Assembly: GCA_914767715.1 (NCBI GenBank)
Contig: OU612073.1
Coordinates: forward strand, 9,920,001-9,984,000
DNA: 64,000 bases
Source of the DNA: Membranipora membranacea
Lineage: Eukaryota; Bryozoa; Gymnolaemata; Cheilostomatida; Membraniporidae
Reading direction: 5' to 3'
Part shown: positions 49,101-64,000 of the stretch, in pieces
Layout of the letters: every line of letters begins with the position of its first letter
Position numbering within the stretch: position 1 is the first letter of the stretch
Notes under the pieces: generated by a model
Told to the model about the DNA's origin: nothing
Database searches by the model: none
The model's input: the letters and a program-made list of their open reading frames with translations, nothing else
Position numbers and translations under genes: made by a program

Positions 49101-52100
49101 CATAACACTGGCCTAGAAAGTGAGATACAACGTTAAGTGTAGACTTACACACTTCAATTACCTTGGAGCAAAACAAATACAAATATGTATGCATCAAATC
49201 CACAAGAGATTTAGAATATGGTGAACACTATCAATGTTGGCTGTTGTTCTCAATGAACACACTAAAAATGTATCCAACAGTGAACCTACCTCGGCATTGA
49301 GATATCAGAATTCCTAAAGTATCTAGCTCCTTCTGAAGAAACGTGAATAGTGTCTCTGCGCTGGTATCTGGTATGTGAGCCATACGCATGTAATCCTCTT
49401 TAACAATGAGATCATCAACAACATATCTAAAATAGTATCAGTAACTGAAACGAAGTGTTACCATAACATTCATATAAGTGTAAGTATAATTAGAAACCTG
49501 TGAATCCTGTCTAATCAGGTTTTTAAAAATGTGTAGAGTTCTCCCCCTCCTGCATTCTCAGGACACAAGCATCAACCCACCTTAAGCAGAGGACCATTTG
49601 TTCCTTGTTTGAACAGTCAGTTGTTTCATCAACCATGATACTGTAGAACCCTGCCTTCATTATCTTCTCACATAGAGCTCGAGTAATGCTGTCTGCCATT
49701 ATTGTGAGAACTTCATTTTGCACTTCAGGGGACGTGTAAGAATGTTTCTTCCTAAGAAGATCTCCCAACTGAGGAACATTCTGTGCATCATGAAGGAGTA
49801 GCTATAACATAGTCGTAAAATTATTGAGTCTAAAGCGATAAACTTGCAAAAGATTTACAAAATTAATTAACAATCTACTACTCCAACATTTCAACTCAGA
49901 TTTTTTATCCTTGACATAATTTTATTCACTTTCAAACTTAACAAAGAACTATAAGTAGGCAATCAAGAGTATTTTCCATTATTTACCTGTATCAGATTTG
50001 AGTTGAGTGTGCTCAGCGCCCGGTGTGTGGCTTCCTCTTATAGCCGGATTTTGTCTTGACAGAAACTTTAGAGCCTGTACTGTATGACTGAGCATCGATC
50101 TATTCTGTTCTCTCGATGTAGTGATGGATGCATCTAAAGAAACATCAATTTTAGGTTGTGACTTATCTCCATGATATAGTAGCTTAACACATTGTAAGTG
50201 GAGGTCTGAAGCTGCGTGTTTGGCTAACTTTCGTTGTCCGTCGTTCGAGTAACTGAAACCTTCTTCAGTGAACACTTTGATTAGACCTATAAAACAACAT
50301 CAAACAACACATATTTACACCTCAACAAATTGCGTTTGATGGCATCGGTAATTTGGTTTATAATAAATAGCAAACAATGGAGCCAACAGTTGCTATAAGG
50401 ACTACCACATCTTAGTCTATTTGTTTCACAATGCGACATTTTATGAACAGACATCAACTGAATTTCATCAATATAGATGAAATTCTCCTTTGTATACGGC
50501 TATGGGTATGTCAGTAATATTTACAAACCTACCTTTCTTTGCTGCGACTGTACATGTGAAGCAGAGTATAACATCTTTAGATTTATCATAGTGAGCCCAT
50601 TTGAATCATGTGAACCAAGAAAAGTTACAGGCTCTCACCCTCATCTTTTCTCCTTTGCCAAAGGCACGCCCAGGAAAGCTGTAGTTTGATGGGGGTGTGT
50701 ACTGCACCAGCACTAAAATTATATATTTTCACAAATTTAGGATAGAGAAGTCAATCGTAAATGTTTCTACTAGTATCCAAAACATCACTGAGGTGTTTGT
50801 TGTATTACATATATGTTCATGATTGATGATGGGATAAGGCATGACAATGTATATTTATTAATTGTAACTATTAATGACTCACGTAAAACATACACACTTA
50901 CTGCCATCTTACTTCGGAAGCTCATTGGTCGGGCCGCTCACAGAAGCCTCACAGTCAGGCAGTTCACTCACTCCAATTAAGAGTTCATCATCATCATCAT
51001 CATAATTGGGTATATTCTGTCTGCGTATAACTTCATCATCTTCCTGGAATAGAGAATTGGGTATATTCTGCCTGCGTAAAACTTGAGGTTGAGAGAGTTG
51101 AATTAGTATCTAGATAAAAGTATCAAAAGTATCAACTGAGGCTGCCAGGACGTCTTAACACTGGTTATTGGGCCCGTTGTATCTCACTTGAATGGATCAT
51201 AGAGAAGCCTGTGCCAACAAATCTGTCACAGATTTGTTGGCACAAGCTTCTTAACAGGTATCTTAACAGTTATTACAGAGTACTGATATATTATGTAGAT
51301 AGATAGATGAAAACTAAACAGGTCTGCGAAAGTCCGCAGATATCAGATAATAATGAGAAATAACTAATTGTTGAACAATATAAACTAACACATCATGTAC
51401 AAGCAACAGTTATACCTGTGAAGCTGACAAGTTATTGCTCATGACATTAGAGTTGGTTGACCAACTGGGCTGCTGTTGGTGAACAAAGTATTAGACAGTA
51501 GTGGACTAGTAAAATCAACATACATGACAACAGAACATAGCTGGGCCTTTTTATTTTCAACAGTTTATCATGGAATATTGGGAAAGTGTCACAAATGGTT
51601 GCCAGTTACCATCCTCAGGTATTGCACAGGATCAATGAACAAGACACATGCAATGAATCTGAGACATTGCTACAATAAATCTATTCAAAAGCATTAAGAT
51701 CCCAAATCTCAATTATTCTATGCAGGCCCACTGGCTGCATGGTCAATATTAGTGTGAGGGTCACTCACCTTTCTCTGCTTTGCTGAACAGCAAAGAAATC
51801 TTTGATAGTTTTATGAGACATTTTCTTCTTTCTCCTTGATTTTCCACAATATCACACATGAAAAAACTTTGGAAGCAAATCTAACACAGTATCTAAATCT
51901 TGTATGGGACTGTTCAATGTAGCCCCTATAGTTTGCTTATTTCAAAACAACAAGGATACACAGCTAACATAGTAGGTCAACATTAGCTTAATTCTCAAAA
52001 CAGACTAGTCTGAGATGCTATCGACCCTACTTGAGACTTGGAATGTAGGCACAACTTCCTTGGTAACGGTTAGCAACATCATAAATACACAATGGAAATC

Positions 52101-52845
52101 CCATCGGAGCTTTTAAAATCTGACCTGACATAGGTTCTTCCAATTATGGTGTTTTTAGGCCACTTTATTTAGCTGTCTAGGGGCGGCAGTGCCTCCCTGC
52201 CGCCCCTAGAACTACAGGCCTGGAATGTCATTATTTGTGCCTCTCTGGTTTTTCTACAACCACTTCCATTGCTAAAGCTAAAATGATAACCTAGTAGGAT
52301 ATTATTAGCAGTCCTTATCATTATTAGGTCTACCATAACCTTTATTTAGTCATTCAGTAAATACTTTTTTTACGGATACGTTGATGGTTTTCACACTTGA
52401 GGCTTAAAAACTGTGATGTTCACAGTGACAACGTAATGCTCTCGTGCTACATAGTATATGCCCTGTATTTGTCTGAAAAAAACCATGGTGAGTAAAATAA
52501 CTTCATAAAATACCATACTTCATTTTAAAAATTCTGTTGCACAGCATTAAACACCAAATATAAACTGTCCTCTTTCCAAGCGAAGACCATTCGATAAAAA
52601 GTGTCTATTTTCAATAGAATGGTGAGTCATCTTAACAATTTTGTAAAGCAAAACACAAACACCGTTGTATAGTTAGTTACATATACATATACATACATGT
52701 AAATACTTTTTATACTACAGAATTAAATGTTTTAATAATTTTGATAAAAAAAGAAGTTGGTTACAATAATGGTTATAATACTGGTGACAGACTTACCTTT
52801 CAATAAAACAACGATGCAACTAAAGATCAACCAGTATCTAACCAT
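43175..52845 (-). CDS. Neurotrophin/Spaetzle-like secreted cystine-knot ligand precursor
   Basis: Five exons join in phase to 230 residues: 52797-52845, 45670-45833, 45014-45169, 44211-44359, 43175-43349. Exon 1 is a signal peptide (MVRYWLIFSCIVVLLKG). Exon 2 and part of exon 3 form a cysteine-free pro-region with HHHHH. The C-terminal domain has exactly six cysteines spaced C-38-C-6-C-10-C-30-C-1-C, including YNVTC, RYESKC and VSCNC, with a conserved-type aromatic QWIYNV before the second cysteine. Signal peptide, pro-region, six-cysteine end with terminal C-x-C and precursor length all fit the neurotrophin/Spaetzle superfamily (Trk- or Toll-type ligands). A basic cleavage site is not obvious; LHSR lies 14 residues before the first cysteine. 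Intron 1 (about 7 kb) contains a hAT-like gene. Exon 1 is linked by phase and signal peptide only and is the weakest part. Confidence 0.68.
43585..43790 (+). mobile_element. tRNA-related SINE (possible)
   Basis: A tRNA-like head (GTGGTCTTATGGTTATGGG as A-box region, GGTTCAGTCCC as B box, with about tRNA spacing) is followed by an unrelated body. The ends are not defined. It lies just downstream (plus direction) of the neurotrophin-like last exon, within its intron 4. Confidence 0.5.
46945..47055. repeat. GC-rich double-hairpin island
   Basis: In strongly AT-rich surroundings, about 110 bases are GC-rich and form two perfect hairpins: gggtgc-gaa-gcaccc (46977-46991) and ctggggggc-gctgtaa-gccccccag (47014-47038). 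It lies in intron 1 of the neurotrophin-like gene, 230 bases past the stop of the nested hAT-like gene. Confidence 0.8.
47286..51821 (-). pseudogene. hAT-family transposase-like gene with 11 exons, nested in an intron
   Basis: Exons: 51769-51821, 51416-51464, 50913-51109, 50533-50678, 49987-50286, 49581-49801, 49290-49426, 48824-49112, 48412-48569, 48058-48246, 47286-47977; about 810 codons. In order: an N-terminal MSHKTIKDFF motif; an acidic linker; a TTF-type zinc finger (FPGRAFG, WAHYD, FCTC-type pair); the DUF4371-like RNase H region with MVDETTDCSNKEQ and QCYDGAA (catalytic aspartates); CPTRW; and the hAT dimerisation end (NAISERSFSTLRR, with the catalytic glutamate). Damage: TGA in the zinc finger (about 50610), a one-base frameshift near 50010-50025, TGA at the start of exon 10 (about 48230). 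Every intron keeps GT-AG and phase. It resembles host-style ZMYM/THAP-like hAT genes more than a fresh transposon. Confidence 0.8.
51204..51250. repeat. 23-bp-arm hairpin
   Basis: Two arms of 23 bases (gaagcctgtgccaacaaatc and three more, and the complement with one mismatch) around a single central base. It lies between exons 2 and 3 of the hAT-like gene. Confidence 0.9.
52145..52230. repeat. Hairpin-bearing dispersed repeat
   Basis: ctaggggcggca and its complement tgccgcccctag enclose gtgcctccc. A degenerate version with the same flanking words (cattctagaggaggcagtgcc, then caggcctgac) occurs once per array unit, for example near 1608, 8390, 15176 and 22300, so this is a dispersed element. 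Confidence 0.65.
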
Positions 52846-52939
52846 GATGTAGAACCACAGCAGCACTTATTCTGAATAAGCTTGTGAAGTTCTAGACTCA
52901 ACAGTCAGCGTAAACTGAAGAGCCTGGCTGCTACCGCCT

Positions 52940-52949
52940 CTTTTATATA
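52940..52949 (-). promoter_or_regulatory. TATA box upstream of the neurotrophin-like first exon
   Basis: TATATAAAAG on the minus strand, about 95 bases upstream of the ATG at 52845. It supports a transcription start just before the signal-peptide exon. Confidence 0.55.
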
Positions 52950-52959
52950 TTTCTATAAT

Positions 52960-53680
52960 GCTGAAAAGGAGTGGTCGACTCGGCAGAATAAAATCATTAA
53001 ATTAACATCCAATGTTAGTTGCAACATTAGCATATTAAGCTAGAATACAGGTTTCACTTGTCTCTAACTTCGCCACCGCGCCTAACAGCTCAGACTGTGA
53101 TGCAATCTCCTATTAATGACCATGTGAGTCAAAACCAGGGAGACCAAAATTTTTCTTATTCTCAAGGCATACAAGATACTTACATGTCACTGCGATTGTA
53201 CTGTATGAATTTTGGTTGCGATGGAACGGTTAGGAATAACGATCAGCAGTATTATCTTTATCCGTAGATGAGTTACGCCAAATATAGCGCTCATTATCAG
53301 GTCAGCCTTTCCTAAGTCACTACAGACTTATTTGTTTATGTGTATGTTGATCTGCAGGGATTTTTAAATTATTCCGATTGCGTGATCTTGACGAGACACT
53401 TAGCACCACTGGTAACTAGACGTGACCTTGGCCGGGGTATGTAGATCACTTGTAAACAAGATTATCCTCACCCCAAAGAACGTGTCGTAAAGGTTGTGAT
53501 TTGTCCTCCCATGCTCGAATATGCGCATGAGCAAGTACAACGAATATAGTTATAAGTCATGTGATCAATACCTTATGCTCTTTGTTGTCGCGGTGGAGGG
53601 CTATCATTGCAAAAGTAATTTTTATATCGGAGCATCGATTCTCTTCTCACAGACTTTTCCAAGTTGATTTCCTAAATTTG
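52960..53680. other. Intergenic between the neurotrophin-like gene and CDC5L
   Basis: No supported gene. A 69-codon plus-strand open frame (53058-53267) has no recognisable domain. Confidence 0.5.
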
Positions 53681-53688
53681 CAAGATTA

Positions 53689-53694
53689 TTTATT
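53689..53694 (-). terminator. Possible polyadenylation signal of CDC5L
   Basis: AATAAA on the minus strand about 160 bases past the stop codon. Confidence 0.45.
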
Positions 53695-53853
53695 GAGCTA
53701 AGTCATTTTGACATTCCTCGATTCTAGAAGACAGAATAAAATTTAAATTTTCCTGAACAGATTTCAGTGGCATTTCTATTGATAAAACCAGTGCCATAAT
53801 GATAAGTGATAACTAGAACTGTTTTTCTAGGGCTGTACTCTTCTCATCCTTTC

Positions 53854-63890
<10,037 letters not shown>

Positions 63891-64000
63891 CTAAAAAATA
63901 AAACAGACAATATGACTATACAGTCTCACAATTAGCAGAAGTTACGATACACAAAAAACGCAGCCAATGTAAAATCGTTTGGAGGGGGAAACAACTTGTT

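Overview
This window is animal (metazoan) nuclear DNA: AT-rich, intron-rich with GT-AG introns, and full of LINE, SINE, fold-back and hAT-type elements. The conserved genes are animal genes (CDC5L, an LRRC34-type leucine-rich-repeat gene, a neurotrophin/Spaetzle-like ligand). The repeat load and the lineage-specific secreted gene array suggest an invertebrate. I cannot name the species or phylum from the sequence. Every protein-coding gene I can support is on the minus strand.

Left part (1 to about 29 kb): a tandem array of four units. Unit starts are near 1, 7523, 14310 and 21432, and the related sequence restarts near 28850. Each unit holds two related three-exon genes for small secreted proteins with a signal-peptide exon and two PAN/apple-like cysteine domains. 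The type 1 copies (stops at 6252, 13040, 20157 and 27648) are all intact. The type 2 copies between them are all broken by nonsense codons, frameshifts or exon loss. Orphan signal-peptide exons lie near 12.2 and 19.6 kb, a lone damaged second-domain exon lies near 26.8 kb, and the first exon of a further copy lies at the left edge. LINE fragments in the units record the order of duplication.

Middle (29 to 43 kb): remains of a transmembrane receptor-like gene with a tyrosine-rich tail (29.36-30.58 kb), a fold-back MITE, a SINE, a two-exon gene for a 69-residue VWC-like secreted protein with a TATA box, an 8-bp minisatellite, and an intact nine-exon LRRC34-like gene (35.4-40.3 kb).

Right (43 to 64 kb): a five-exon gene for a 230-residue secreted ligand with neurotrophin-type cystine-knot spacing. 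Its 7-kb first intron contains a complete but damaged 11-exon hAT-like transposase gene on the same strand. Beyond it are 14 exons of CDC5L, the Prp19-complex splicing factor; its N-terminal Myb repeats lie past the right edge. CDC5L introns carry partial copies of its own exon edges.

The gene models were assembled by hand from splice sites, phase continuity and family motifs. All assembled exons join in phase, which is the main internal support. None was checked against transcripts or databases.
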